A DNA stretch of 64,000 nucleotides from Trichoplax sp. H2. Lineage: Eukaryota; Placozoa; Uniplacotomia; Trichoplacea. How positions within the stretch are numbered: the first letter of the stretch is position 1; the number at the start of each line of letters is the position of its first letter. Shown here piece after piece: positions 50,384 to 62,843 of the stretch. The stretch covers positions 124,001-188,000 of the forward strand of contig NOWV01000135.1 in assembly GCA_003344405.1 (NCBI GenBank), in the 5' to 3' direction. The translations under genes and the position numbers were made by a program. The notes below the pieces were generated by a model. It searched no databases. It worked only from the letters and a program-made list of their open reading frames with translations, and had not been told where the DNA came from.

Positions 50384-53300
50384 ATGGAAGAATCTGGTGG
50401 ACAAACTCGTCAATTACAACTGGCGTCAACAATTGGATTTTCAGGTACTTGCGCAGGCTATCACAAGCGTTGCAGAGTTGTAACTTAATATGATCACAGA
50501 TGATTGAATATTGATTTCATTTACAACGCTAGATCAACTTGCTAGCTAAAAACTTGTTCTAACGGATAGAATCATACTAAAACCATAGTAGTTTGTTTAA
50601 AAAGAATATTCAAGATAGATTTATTTTGTTAATTTTCTCTGAATTGACACTCTACGCACCAGGTTATACTAAACTAAAAAGAATCATTTTTTTTCATAAA
50701 ATTTCATCTTACTAAATGATCTTCAATTATTGACACTCATCAAATGTTTAACACCAACTCTTACTGTATCTTAGTGTATGCTATACGATTAATAGTGTAC
50801 AATGTGATAAATTTACAAAACTAGACGTAAACTAATGGAAACCTTGATAACTTAAGAAAAAATTGAAGAAAATACGCACTTTAATTGCCTATAGACTAAT
50901 CGTTCAACGCATTAACAAAATATCTACAACTTGCTTAAATAGGAGATATTCACAAGGGCTTACTCGTTCATCCTGATCGCCAACACTTAGTTCATGCTAT
51001 TGGCAGCACGATCGTGATTCAAGATTTGGCAGATGGTTCTCAAAAATTTCTCGTTGGTCATACTGGTGATGTTTCCTGCCTTACAGTATCTCGTAGTGGA
51101 AGATATATTGCATCTGGCCAAGTGGCGCCAATGGGATTCAAAGTATGGTGATCGTAAATTAGAAGATATATATATTCTTTCCGAATAATTGTTTACATGG
51201 AATTGCATATAATCTATACATTTGATTAAGGCATTCGTAAGCATGATCTGTAATAAATTTTTGTTGATCTCAGGCTGAAATAATTATATGGGATTTTGAA
51301 AAGAGAACATTAAAGTGCAGGCTAACGCTTCATAAAGTTAGAGTTTATGCTCTTGCCTTTTCACCCAACGACAAATTTCTTGTATCACTCGGAGGACAAG
51401 ATGATGGAAGGTATACGCAATAACTTAGCCATACTATTATGATCACATAACATATTTAATTTATTTTATTACAAGCTAAATTAATTCAAGGCTCTATATC
51501 AAGCTACAGGTTAAAGAATTCACTTTTATTCATTCTTTATGTTATAGTGTTGTAGTTTGGGATGTTGCTTCTGAACAAGCAATTTGTGGAAGCCCTGCAG
51601 CTCTGCAAAGTGCTGGCGTTACATATGCAATTGCATACGCCAACAACAATGATTATAAATTCGTTACTGGCGGAAAGTATGATAATATCAAGTTAATAGT
51701 GTAGATATAGTTAATATCTTTCAACCGCTTCGAAAATAATTTATTTAAATTCTATTATAGTCAAACCCTGCGCATATGGGAATTAGACTTACCCAACAGA
51801 AAGATCAGACCTACCGATTGTGGATTAGGGCAATTAAAACGTGTCGTGAAATGCATTGAGGTATGAACACAAATTAGCTAATCGATACCATAGCTGTAAA
51901 ATATCACGTTTTCGCCATTAACACAATTATGTTATAAAACTTGTTTCAGATTAATGAAGATGATAGTGTATTTTACTGTGGTACAACAACTGGAGATATT
52001 TTGCAGGTTTTTAAACATTATGTTATCGCTAGTATGTTAACTATTTTAAATATAAATTTTTCATTGCTATGCTTTTAACGTACAACAACTATTGATATTA
52101 TCCGAATACTGACTGTTAGAATAATATATCGTGCATTACTTTGACAGGTTAATATGAATACTCATCTAATGAAAGATTACGGTCCCCAAAAAGAACGTCT
52201 TAGCTTAGGAATTTTATCATTGAGTTTGCTAACTACTGGAGATATTCTCGCTGGTGCGGGTGATGGAACAGTCGCTTTAATAAGCGGTGCCGCTTTTGCT
52301 AAGAAAAAGTAAATTCAATTACTCCTAACTATTGAAAGCCTATAAATATTTAGAATATTTAACGGAAAATAGAGACTGGTAAAGCTACCTAAGTTGATTA
52401 TTAACGATATTGCTTTCTTAGAAATTATATCAAGAATTCAGTCAAGGTTCAAGGACCGGTAACATCAATCAGCCTTAGAGGACAGGGTCATCAGGTTGAT
52501 ATACAGTATAATAAGATTTAATTTTAGCAATTTACTAGTCACGAAATAGAATGGCTTTTGCCTTGCACGAACGCGTCGTCATTGAAGTTCTGATTACGAT
52601 TAGACCTGTAATTATTCATGGAAAATAACTATTTGATAATAATTCTTGATTTACTGTTTATCCAAATAGTTTTTTGTTGGAACAGAACGTTCCGAAATAT
52701 ATCGCTTCAATCTTGCGGATTTTTCCAATGAACTGATCACCACTTGCCATTACAGCGCAATCAATGATATAAACTTTCCTTTGTAAGTATTCGAATAATT
52801 GATTTAACAGAAGTGTAGATGAAAAAAAATTACGATATGCTAGATTATGACAGTCTGTAATTACCGAACTGAGATATTTCGAACACAGGGTATTATGATT
52901 AATCAACAGATGAATTCTCAAAAAACGTTAATTGTAGCCTGATTTCACTTCCATTTCTTTTAGTGGTTACTCTGATGTATTTGCCACATGCTCCAAGAAC
53001 GATATTAGAGTTTGGAATGCAAATAATAATAGACTTCTTTTGCGTATTACGGTGCCAAACATTGTATGTGAGACAATCGACTTCACTCGTGACGGGAAAA
53101 CTATCATTAGCGGTATCTATATATGCTACAGATACTTTCATTTAACTTTAGTCGAAATTTTTTAATCATAATCTATGTATAATTCAGGATGGAATGACGG
53201 TAAGATAAGGGCTTTTACGCCAGAAAGTGGAAAGGAAATTTATACCCTTCATGATGCTCACAACAAGGTAAAACACTTGTCGCTACTAGAATGTAAGGTT

Positions 53301-54645
53301 ATGGGTTAAATAGATTATCAGTCTGTTTTCCGTAATGGACGGTAAAGTAACATGATGCTATTGAAATTGATACTTTAGGGTGTTACAGCCATAGCCTCAA
53401 CAAGTGATTGTCAGAGAATTATTAGTGGTGGAGGTGAAGGTCAAGTACGCGTTTGGCAAATATCTGCTAAGAAGCAAACTTTACTGGAAGCCATGAAAGA
53501 ACATAAAGGTTCAACTTTTATTTTCATTTATTCACAATTTGAGCACCAAACTGAGCATTCTGATACTGTAATACGTTGTTACACTTACGTATAACAGAGT
53601 AATACCTTAGAGTGAAATTTACAATTATTTTTACCGTTTCGTATGGCTTTGAGGTAAATCTTAAATATTACTGATTATTCTGTTTTACAATATATAGGAA
53701 GTGTTTCATGTATTAAGATACGAAAAAATGACCAAGAGGTAATAAAATAGCTTCTATCCTTGCTTCGGAATGATAAAATCTCTAAGTCTGATAAGTAAAG
53801 CATTTCTACGCTCCCATGTGGTAAATTTAATTTTTTTTTCTTTAACAATGATAGTGCGTTACAGCCAGCACCGATGGTACCTGTATAATTTGGGATTTAC
53901 AGTAAGTTGATTGAGTTTGAATTATTTCGAGACATCTTCCCAGCAATTTAATCAGCGCTGGTAATATTTGTAGTAAAAATGCACAACAACTAACTTTTTA
54001 CTGGTGTATCCTTCATTCATATAGACGATTTGTACGAAATCAGATTATATTTGCAAATACATTATTCAAGGGTGTTTGCTATCGTCCGGATGAATGTCAG
54101 ATAATTACATGCGGAACCGATCGTAAGGTATTGTATATTGTACTGTATTACGCGTACTCTAAAGTTTGACCATTACAATTCCAAAGGTTCATACGCAAAA
54201 TAAATGTACTAAAGGTAGTTTGAGCGATGTAATTACTGTCGTAGCAAAATTGATCATACTTTTCTCTAATTTTACTTAATATCATAGATTGGGTATTGGG
54301 AAACTTACGATGGTACTCAGATACGTGAATTGGAAGGCTCCAAGAGTTCAATTAATGGCATGGATATTGCTCCAGATGGGCTTTTCGTTGTTACTGGTGG
54401 TGCCGACAAAGTGATAAGGGTAAGCCAACTTCAGTATCATTCCTTATTATATTTCATATATTCCTCAGCCTTCTTTATGCAATTTATAGATGTGGAAATA
54501 CAATGATGGAGAGGTGGAATATGTTGGATATGGGCATAGCAGCGATATTTCACGCCTCAGAATTTGCCCTAATCAAAAACATATCGTTAGTGTCAGTGTT
54601 GATGGCGCTGTAATGCGTTGGAAATATCCATCGACTTTTGCGTAG
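50384..54645 (+). CDS. CFAP52: CFAP52 (WDR16), cilia and flagella associated WD-repeat protein, complete
   Basis: Seventeen exons, 622 aa (human protein 620). Exons: 50384-50444, 50943-51142, 51274-51410, 51548-51676, 51761-51860, 51950-52006, 52148-52308, 52422-52494, 52670-52782, 52964-53112, 53188-53267, 53379-53508, 53698-53738, 53855-53901, 54025-54127, 54288-54419, 54490-54645. WD40 blades run the whole length; recognisable family segments are GRYIASGQVAPMGFK, CSKNDIRVWN, RIISGGGEGQVRVW, TASTDGTCIIWDL, CGTDRKIGYWE and the terminal VDGAVMRWKYPSTFA. The family forms two beta-propellers and is a doublet-microtubule inner protein of motile axonemes. The start is the first ATG after the spacer, matches the family's N-terminus and lies 158 bp downstream of an RFX X-box-like site. 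Its presence indicates motile cilia in the organism. Confidence 0.98.
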
Positions 54646-54768
54646 AAGCTCAATCAAAATGATTACACAAGCTTCACTGATATTGCGTTACAGTTTTTAT
54701 CCAACTGTAATATCACTGTCCGTAATATTAATTTCCAACAAACGCATTTTACTTCAATATGCTATCAA

Positions 54769-54774
54769 AATAAA
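54769..54774 (+). terminator. CFAP52 polyadenylation signal
   Basis: Canonical AATAAA 124 bp after the CFAP52 stop codon, the first such word on the plus strand. A second AATAAA occurs near 54926. Confidence 0.55.
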
Positions 54775-55767
54775 CATAACTTTATGGCTCTCTTTTTAGA
54801 ATAATGCGCTTTTGATTACTTCAATAAATGTAGTAATAGTTGCAATTACTGTATATTGCTACCACCTAACTTTGAATTTACTTAAAATTTATTGGTAACG
54901 TAATACGATACCGTGCAAGTATCTTAATAAAAACATAAGAAATTTACAGTGCAGTCTTTATAGCGCTGAAGTTGAGAGCTATCTTCAATTAGCAAAGATG
55001 CTTGAGCTGTGCTTGTCCGTCACACTTCTTGATTTGTATATCATTACATTTTATTGGTATTTATAACATGAAAACTGTTAATGCTATGATTGCTATCTTA
55101 CAAATGATTTTACTAGTGTATTCTTAGTGATAGGTAAACTCCTCAATGGTAGTATATCCATGCAAAATTATTGTAGAATTATTAAGGCAACCAATTTGTT
55201 AATAAAAGTTTAACAGACTTTCATGCGAGGTATAAACAATTTTTTCCTTCTTGCTATTATAGCTTTTTTGTGCACATTTGATTAGTCTGGTGATGACATA
55301 ACTATATTAACTACATACTCATAAATATCATATTAATAAAACAAGATTGGTATCTACAAGTATTACTTTAAAATAAATTTTTTTCCAAAGAAACTTACAA
55401 TATTATCAACATCATCTTCTGAAATAAATTGTTAATATATACTCACGCATCAACAACAGTTCAGTAACAAAACTAAGACGTCATCTGAATCATAATGTCT
55501 TATAGAGGATCTGATATAGAAAGAAAATGACAGCATAGACACATCACAGTAAAATTAAAAATGTAGTTTATCATGTGCGTACGTCAATACATTGCACAAT
55601 AATTTGATGTTAAAATAAAGTACTATATTTATTTAATGTAAGCTGTCAGAACGATAAGTTATCTCTAGATAACAGCCACATTAATAATAGTGGCCATAAA
55701 GTTTGTAAGTAATAGTTACAGCCTCACAAATTTACAAAATGATAACCCTACTATAAGAAATTGTAGG

Positions 55768-55773
55768 TTTATT
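55768..55773 (-). terminator. Possible ATG12 polyadenylation signal
   Basis: AATAAA on the minus strand about 26 nt after the ATG12 stop. This is close, so a later word near 55.63 kb may be the one used. Confidence 0.4.
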
Positions 55774-55798
55774 TGCCAGTAAGCTATGAGTTCCTTGT

Positions 55799-56921
55799 TC
55801 AGCCCCATGCTGGAGTCTTACAATAATATAATACTAGTTTACCATCAGCAGCAAAGCACTGTAACAGATAGGTAGGTTGAATGGTAAGTTACATCAATAT
55901 TATAAATACAGAAATTATTGTGACGAACAAAAGTAACAGAAATGACTGTAGAGCAGTATGAAAAGAACTAACTTAACTTCATCATTTAAGGATTGCAATT
56001 TTACAACAATTATGAAAGCATTTCTAGCTATAGAAGCACAACGAAGAGAGTATTCACATGATATACAAATATTCAACATCTGTTTACCTGATAGAGATTT
56101 CGTATACTTTGATCAGCAGAAGGTACAAAGGCTTGATTCACGTAAATAAACTACATGAAGCAATAAATCAAAGAAAATAAATTTACGTGAACTGCAGGCA
56201 TACACCATAAATTAATTGTCGTAAATCGCTGATTGCATTTCGCTACATACGCGTATATAGTTGCACGGTTAATTATACAATGGTTGCATAATCGTAAAAG
56301 ACTCTGATCACTGTAATCATTTTAAAAATTTTGCATATTATCATCCAAATAGTGATACTATCAAAAATAGCAAAATATATATTGTTATATTATATATACT
56401 GTACTACTATCCTATCACAGATTGCATAATTTATACTGAAATTGGCGATGACATATTGGTAAATATGAAATGACACAGTGGCGAATCAATCAGTAATTTT
56501 CTCTCGGTGCTATAAGTTTACTACAAAGCACATTGTCTATCATTTAAGGATTGCAGCTCGATATCTGGATAGATTAAATCATCTATGGTAACTAACCAAT
56601 GATTCTGACGGCTGGCATTTCAGGTACCTTCGCAAGAAATCTATTACCCATACCACTTTCTTGTCCGGGTCTACAGACCATTTCTTTTTCTTTAGTATGG
56701 GTGCATCACCAGCACTTTTTAATAATAGATCAACTGGACACATCAACGGTAAAACAATTCTTATTAGTAATCGGGTCATATACAGCATATTCCACTGAAT
56801 TTTTGCTTCATTTTATGTTTCATAAAACAGAACAGATAGAACTGATTTTACCTTTCTTTTTTTCTCCTGTTACACTAGTAGTTGATTCGACAGGAACTGC
56901 TGTTTCTTCATTGTCAGCCAT
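55799..56921 (-). CDS. ATG12: ATG12, ubiquitin-like autophagy conjugation protein, complete
   Basis: Four short exons on the minus strand, 56921-56852, 56733-56597, 56150-56088 and 55858-55799, join in frame to 109 aa and a stop. The N-terminal 23 residues are a variable acidic-then-lysine leader (MADNEET...KKK). The ubiquitin-like fold follows: VDLLLKSAGDAPIL, KKKWSVDPDKKVVW, then FIYVNQAFVPSADQ and CFAADGKLVLYYCKTPAWG. The protein ends on the single glycine that the family uses for the covalent bond to ATG5, without any residues to be trimmed. The ATG12-ATG5 conjugate, with ATG16, acts as the ligase-like factor for ATG8/LC3 lipidation on the forming autophagosome. The human protein is 140 aa, longer mainly at the N-terminus. 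It is convergent with CFAP52, with about 1.15 kb between the stop codons. Confidence 0.96.
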
Positions 56922-56949
56922 TACTGCTCCAAATCTCTCAGCTGCTCAA

Positions 56950-57215
56950 CACTAGTTACAGTGTACTTTAAAGTACAGTACAGTACCGTATAGTTTACAG
57001 TACAGTATACTGTAAAGTGCCATGGACTACTGACTACTGTACTAGAAAAAATTCTGGTACTTGTACTATACGTAGTACGTATAGTACGAGTACTAGAATT
57101 TTTACGTACCATACTGGAGGGCCTTCTGGACAGTACTGTACAGTGTACAGTACGTTTCCTACAATGTACTGTACTGTACCGTACAGTGTACAGTGACTGT
57201 ACTGCAATACTATAC
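56950..57215. repeat. TACTGTAC-word cluster upstream of ATG12
   Basis: Many copies of TACAGTA, ACTGTAC and GTACAGTGTACAGTAC-like palindromes start about 30 bp upstream of the ATG12 start codon. The cluster brackets a long hairpin (57047-57103). It has the same word family as the cluster at 49 kb. Confidence 0.85.
57047..57103. repeat. Near-perfect inverted repeat, 28 bp arms
   Basis: Arms 57047-57074 and 57076-57103 pair along their whole length around a single central base (57075); only two pairs are G-T (57056/57094 and 57062/57088). The arm tips are A/T runs. It lies about 126 bp upstream of the ATG12 ATG. It could be a cruciform-forming site, a tiny MITE-like element or, if transcribed, an RNA stem. 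Confidence 0.9.
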
Positions 57216-58027
57216 TGTACGGACGGACACTTTGTACACCATATTGCAGTATTCAGGCATCACTATCATGGACATCTAGTGCATCTATTGCAGTAAATAA
57301 TTTGATGACTGGCGTTGCTTTATCATAAACTGCTATATACATGTGCTGAAAGAACCCGAATTTTTATGAATAAAATTTTATAAAAATTTTTCCGGGAACT
57401 TTCTGAACAGTGGCAGTGATTGCATATCTCATGTGTTCTTACTTCCACGCTATCCCTATTTTCATTGAAATCTATTGTCAATGTAAGGCGAAATTGACGT
57501 TTGAGCATACAGTATATTAATCATCAAATTTGTATTAATCGTTAAAGTAATTTTACTTAACTTGCAGAATCCCAATTGAGCATAACAAGACTTTCGGGAC
57601 ATACTGATTAGTACCGGTTCCGGTACAAGTAAATTTATTTTATACTCGATATACTTCGCGTACTTGTTTCCTAAACAGAATATTTCAGTTCAATAGTATG
57701 AAGCTTTACATAGAGCTAAACAGAGTTTTAATAAATTATAAGACGAGCCTGGTATCTAACAATATCTTATGAAATTCGAAATTCAAGTATCCAATTAAAA
57801 TGGGAATAAATCCACTTTACAGTATGTCCTAAATTTTGTAGTCAATTTCGCAATGGTTACATGTACCATTGCAAGTTGCGGTTAAGCGGCTCTAAACCAT
57901 CGTAGATCATATGTCGTAAACTCGTAGATACCAGCAATATCGCTACTGTAGAGTTTGTGTATATATCCTGTTTCATGTCAAGGATTAATTAGAGCTGTTG
58001 CTATGCTGTAAATATGCTTGCGTGGAT

Positions 58028-58135
58028 ATGAGATATAACGCATTATTTAACGTATTTTGCTTTATCTTAGCTGCTGTACAGATTAATAGCGCAGTATTAC
58101 CATCAGCGAAGCGGCAAGATGCGCTTAGATTTTAG
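58028..58135 (+). CDS. Putative small secreted-peptide ORF, 35 aa
   Basis: Not a recognised gene. The ATG-to-TAG frame encodes a hydrophobic N-terminus resembling a signal peptide (about residues 1-22, with FNVFCFILAAVQINSA at its end). Then come VLPSA, a dibasic KR at 28-29 and a terminal hexapeptide QDALRF. This is the layout of a minimal neuropeptide precursor, with an N-terminal Gln that could cyclise and a C-terminal Arg-Phe. There is no Gly after the Phe, so the usual amidation donor is missing. An acceptor-like TATCTTAG inside the frame means it could instead be intron/exon sequence. A frame of this length is common by chance in AT-rich DNA, so the call is speculative. Confidence 0.15.
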   Translation: MRYNALFNVFCFILAAVQINSAVLPSAKRQDALRF

Positions 58136-61100
58136 ATCTATATATAATCATACACTGTGTAATATATAGCACCGTAATTATTGTTTGCACTATGGCAGCA
58201 TCATGTGATCTAGCTGCTGAGATGAACGATCTAGTTCTATTTCTTCATTTATCTATTGCTATTCTCTATGGTTGCAAAATTCGATTTCTCCTATTGCTAT
58301 GAATTAAATTTGTGTTTTGCATCCTAGTCAATCCTTTAGAAGTTTCTCAGGCTCTTCAGATATTTCTGTATCTCATTTCTCCTATTTTTGTTGTCACTAA
58401 TTAGTGCACAAGAACCTAAACTGTTAACCGAATAATAATTGTACCATTATCATCGTGTATACCTCAAGCCTACCGAGTAATAAAGTATTGCACTCTTTCT
58501 ATAGAGCTTAGCATTGAGTAATATCCAATTTTGTCTAGTAAAAACGCACACTGTATATAAAGAATAACTATCCAAGAGACACGATAATAATTGGTTGGCG
58601 ATGAGAGCTTTTAAGAGCAAATATGCCATAAAATGATAAGTATTTATCGACCAAATACAGTACTGTCGTAGTTGCACTGTTACTGATAGTAGGGTACAGA
58701 CATAAATTATAATATGATTGATATTATAATTAGATTTTTGTGGTAGGAACAAAAAGAAACTAACAAGTACCACAGCGTATTATTTTATATTTTACATCTG
58801 ATTACGCATTGTCTGCTACGTTACTTTATGAACAAGAGATTAATACAGATACGATTTATATTTCACTGCTTATCAAGACAGCAAATTATTATTCAGGCCA
58901 CGGAATATTTATTCTAATCACTATTAATAACTATGTATATGTTGTACTGACGATAGATTTAGGTAAAGAACAGTATATATCAATACATAAATTAAAAGCA
59001 AATGATATACGTGGATTGTACGTTTTAATTATATATGCTGAGATCCGTAAATTTTATTTATACTGTAACAGCGTACAGTATATTACTATAGATAATAGTA
59101 TATCATTATTACGTGTACATTTTTATAATAATATAGTTATCATCATGCATTTTTTTATAAAATACCGAAATATATGCTACTGTGGTGGTTCTTGTGAAGA
59201 ATACCTTCCAGTTTCCTAGTGATTCTTTCTTTAATGTTAACTTTGTATGATAAGAGTATCCTTTACGTTATACCTATGCAACACTGGTCCAAACTCTACT
59301 TCATGTTTCTTTATTGTGAACATACAGCTAAGGTGTCTTATCTAAGTTAGTTAAGAAAGTACAGTGATACATTCACTGTCCCTTTTGCCTTTCTCTTCAA
59401 TTGTTATGACCAGTTACTTGCAGTACTAATCTACTGTTGGTGCTAGAGAATTGCTGAGGTACTGTAGTTATAAATCATGTCTAAGAATGCTGTTTAATTG
59501 ACCTTATGTGTTTAATATCGCAATCAAAATTAAAGTCTCGCATATGCTTTCAATTTACAGTGACTAAAATAAGGACAAAGCTACTATACTAAATGTACAT
59601 TGCACTCGTGTAGCAAATTTTCTTACCCAATGATAGCTCAATCGGATTGCTCTCAGGTCTCTTTTTGATCCGTTAATAATTTAATACTTGGTATATCTTT
59701 GAATTGTTGTATTATCTATTAATATATATAAGATTAATTACTGTTTAAGTAATTTTATTGAGCGTTGATACATGCATGTAACGATGGACATGTATGATTC
59801 GCTATATTGATTAATATGAGATTAATTGCTACTTAAATAATTTTATCGAACGCTCATATACTCGTATATGACGGTGGAATTCACTGTGATACTTGTCGGT
59901 ACCAAGGTTGCATGAATAATAATTATAATGTTTGAGAGCATTAACTGTAAGTATTCTATTTTTTAAAATTATTTATGACCGAAATAAATGGGTATTTGAA
60001 ATAGGAGTTTTATTTAAAAATTTGTATAATATATAATGTAGAATCAGTAAGTAAGATTCTTCTTTCTCAGCACAGTGCGTATACGCGTATACGTGCTTTA
60101 GTTATTTGCTGACACCTATACATTCGTAGGAGGTCGCTTACAAAAATGGGCCATATTTGAATTTCTATTAAGTAGGATGGACTATTTTAGCAATGTAAAT
60201 TAATGTAATTACTGAAGGTCTTTCTTTCTATAGTAGGTTCTTTACATCCGTAGACGTGATAATTTCTCGGAAGCTTTTAATGCTATTCAAGAGAAGGCGT
60301 TCTGTATTCTTTATTAAAAGTATCAAGACGGACAATGAGAATTCCAAGAAATGATAACTAATTCCTGATTATGATAGAGAAATTAAGTGCTAATAATTCT
60401 AATTAAACATTTTATATGCTACATTCTATATGTCGAATTATGGGGAATTTTGGATAATGAAGAGCATTTGATTTCCCGAATGAATGATCAATCTAATTCT
60501 TTATAAGTAGTAATAATACGAGTTTTGTTATAGAGTAAAGAGTAAAGACTTTAAATTCGTTACTTGTAATTTATAAAGATTCTGTGTCTAAGCAATCGGT
60601 TATTACTGTATTCAGGCGAAAATACTGGAAATTCAAGTAATGCAGTCTGTAAATATGCGAAAGTCATGCAATATGCAAATTCAAATACAGTTTACTATAC
60701 TGTAGGAAAAGCAGCTTGTTCTATACTCATGCAATCATGCTGCATACTGCTACTTGACCTTCATATGTTAGTCAGTAAATGATAATGATGATTTACTGTT
60801 AACTGTAAATTAACGCTAGGTATTCATTACGCAATCGTTGTGCCGTATAAAACGTGTACAGTATACTGCATAGCGAAGAGGTACTGTGGCGTAAAAGTGA
60901 AAAGCTTTCAAATTATTGTGCTTCTATTGTAGTAAATGATTTCATCCTGTACTGCCATACTCATATGGGATAAAGTTTTAGAATTTCCGTCGAGATTGTT
61001 GAATAAGAGAAGAAGAGAATTATTAGCCCCCCAAAGTTTCACTGACAGTTTACATTGTACTGTACTGTTGCATGCTGCCATTGCTGCTGTTGAATTTCGT

Positions 61101-61559
61101 ATTCTCTAACATCTAAAACTGACTCGTTGCTACTGGAGCTAAGAGGAAATCACGTTTTTCTCCTACTTATCTAAATAGAGCTGTTCCATGCAAACTCGCA
61201 CAGTAGTCTGACTTTATGCACGTTGATGCTCGATACTGAGATACCGACAGTTGATTTTGAAGCATCTGGCTCTGACATTTGAGAATTGTATCGCTTCTGG
61301 TAAGAATAGCAATACCACAGTATTGACTCTCTTACTGTTCTAAAAGCAATTGTCTATGAGCACTTTCATTAATCTTGCAGCTATTCATGTTGATAGTTTC
61401 CCAGGCTGTTTATCACGACACTGTACATAGGGAATGTGTGGACTATACAGTATAATAAATGCAGCAAGTAGTACAAGAGGGGAACGAAATACTGTACTAT
61501 TGATTAGTCCCGGACTACAGTATTATACATACATTAGGTAAAACAGCCATTCATCCATT

Positions 61560-61790
61560 ACATTTATTTGGTTATGACTAAAAACCTCCATTGTAATAAC
61601 AATAATGCAGATGTTCAAGATGAAAGTCCTCTCCTTGGAAAGAGCATATTCCATTGCCTATGGTAATATCAATAAGGTCATAGTTTGGTAGGGTTGCAGC
61701 ACTATTTCAGGCATTGTCCAACTTTAAGGTTTGTCGAAAGCATTACGCAACAAGCATTTTCCGCAGTTACTCGTACAGTCATTCATGGAC
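61560..61790 (+). other. Weak exon-like stretch
   Basis: An ATG-initiated frame from 61577 (MTKNLHCNNN...) stays open to a GTAATA donor-like site near 61660. Another open stretch after a TTTCAG near 61710 runs to a stop near 61803. I do not recognise the encoded residues and the phases are not constrained, so this is only a note of what is visible. Confidence 0.12.
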
Positions 61791-62139
61791 TATGTCCACT
61801 GTAGAGTACTGAAATGAGTATGATGGGCTAGTAAAATTAGTATTTTAGTAATTTATGGTAATCATCGAGACATGAAGCAATGTGTATTGAATGGTGTTCA
61901 ATGTTTAATAGTGCTGGTACTATACAGTGTTTATTTTTCTTTTCAGACTGAGAAAAAGGGGAAAAATATTACTGTTACTAAGGTAAAATTACTATACTTT
62001 CTTTCTACTTGATATCATGATGCAGCTGTTTGCCATGCAAAAATTGGAACGAAAATAAACACATCGTTTTTTTAGTACTACAGTCCATGCCATCAACATG
62101 TACCGCCATGGACTATTCAATTGGCGGGATGCTAAAATG

Positions 62140-62520
62140 GACCTTTAACACAGTACAGTACTGAATGGCGGGGGAGCAGGACTTGTATGAAGAGAAATTC
62201 TTCCAAGTTGTTGAGTGACAGCTCATTGTGTAAGTGAACAAGTGTACACTGTCCACTTGTACAGTGTTGTCTTTGTTGGTCAGTCAAAAGGGGAGGGATT
62301 TCAGTACAGTACAGTACTGGTACTGTGTACCAGTAACGGAGACTTCGAAGAAGTCCATGGGAAGAAAGAGCGTTTTTGACGTACAGTACTGTACTGTACA
62401 GTAAAGATCACGGACAGTACCTTGGCGAAGGGAGTTGACGGTGAAGAAACCACTCCAACGCAATGAGTATTTGCTTGCCACGCAAGTTTCCTGTACACTG
62501 TACTGTAGACTGGCACTAAC
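62140..62520. repeat. TACTGTAC-word cluster
   Basis: Repeated CAGTACAGTACTG, TGTACACTGTCCACTTGTACAGT and GTACTGTACTGTACAGTA stretches. Same word family as at 49 kb and 57 kb. Open frames across it on the minus strand are repeat-driven. Confidence 0.8.
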
Positions 62521-62782
62521 TATATTATTGGAAAAGCTGAATAAAATCATTCATACAGTAGGTGTAAGTTGATCAGCAAGGGGGAAAAGATATAAATAAA
62601 TAACTACGTAAACAATCTAGTGCAAGTAATTACGGTAATCTGCTTTGTTTTTCCAGTTGCTAGTATACAAACTCACTGGTCCCTGGTGATTACCCCTAGT
62701 GGCGTCTTAAGTGCTAGTAGTCCTACAGTATACCATGGACTAAAGTACAGCACTGTACTCAAAATAGGAATTTTTCAATCAA

Positions 62783-62800
62783 TAATAATAATAATAATAC
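62783..62800. repeat. AAT trinucleotide microsatellite
   Basis: Six AAT units in a row. Nothing further can be said. Confidence 0.9.
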
Positions 62801-62843
62801 TTTCTACTCGTTGATGACAAGTGCAGTATGTCGTCTCCAGTTG

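Larger units (their letters stand above)
54646..55798. other. Spacer between convergent CFAP52 and ATG12
   Basis: About 1.15 kb of AT-rich sequence holding the two 3' UTRs. No gene is seen in it. Confidence 0.7.

Noticed and set aside
52658-53145. Minus-strand frames (87 and 80 codons) and a plus frame in the CFAP52 region
   Set aside because: They overlap CFAP52 exons 52670-52782 and 52964-53112 in other frames and are shadows of them.
56599-56955. 118-codon plus-strand frame
   Set aside because: It lies antisense to ATG12 exons 1 and 2, whose protein matches a known family; the plus frame matches nothing.
57323-57508. 61-codon minus-strand frame with a donor-like GTAAGA after MLKRQFRLTLTIDFNENR
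   Set aside because: It could be an upstream exon, but ATG12 already has a good start and the residues match nothing, so I do not annotate it.
58809-59219. 136-codon plus-strand frame, the longest outside the known genes
   Set aside because: The translation is dominated by Ile, Tyr, Leu and Asn as expected from AT-rich DNA, shows no domain and has no splice context. With about 128,000 codons read in six frames, one chance frame of this length is not surprising.
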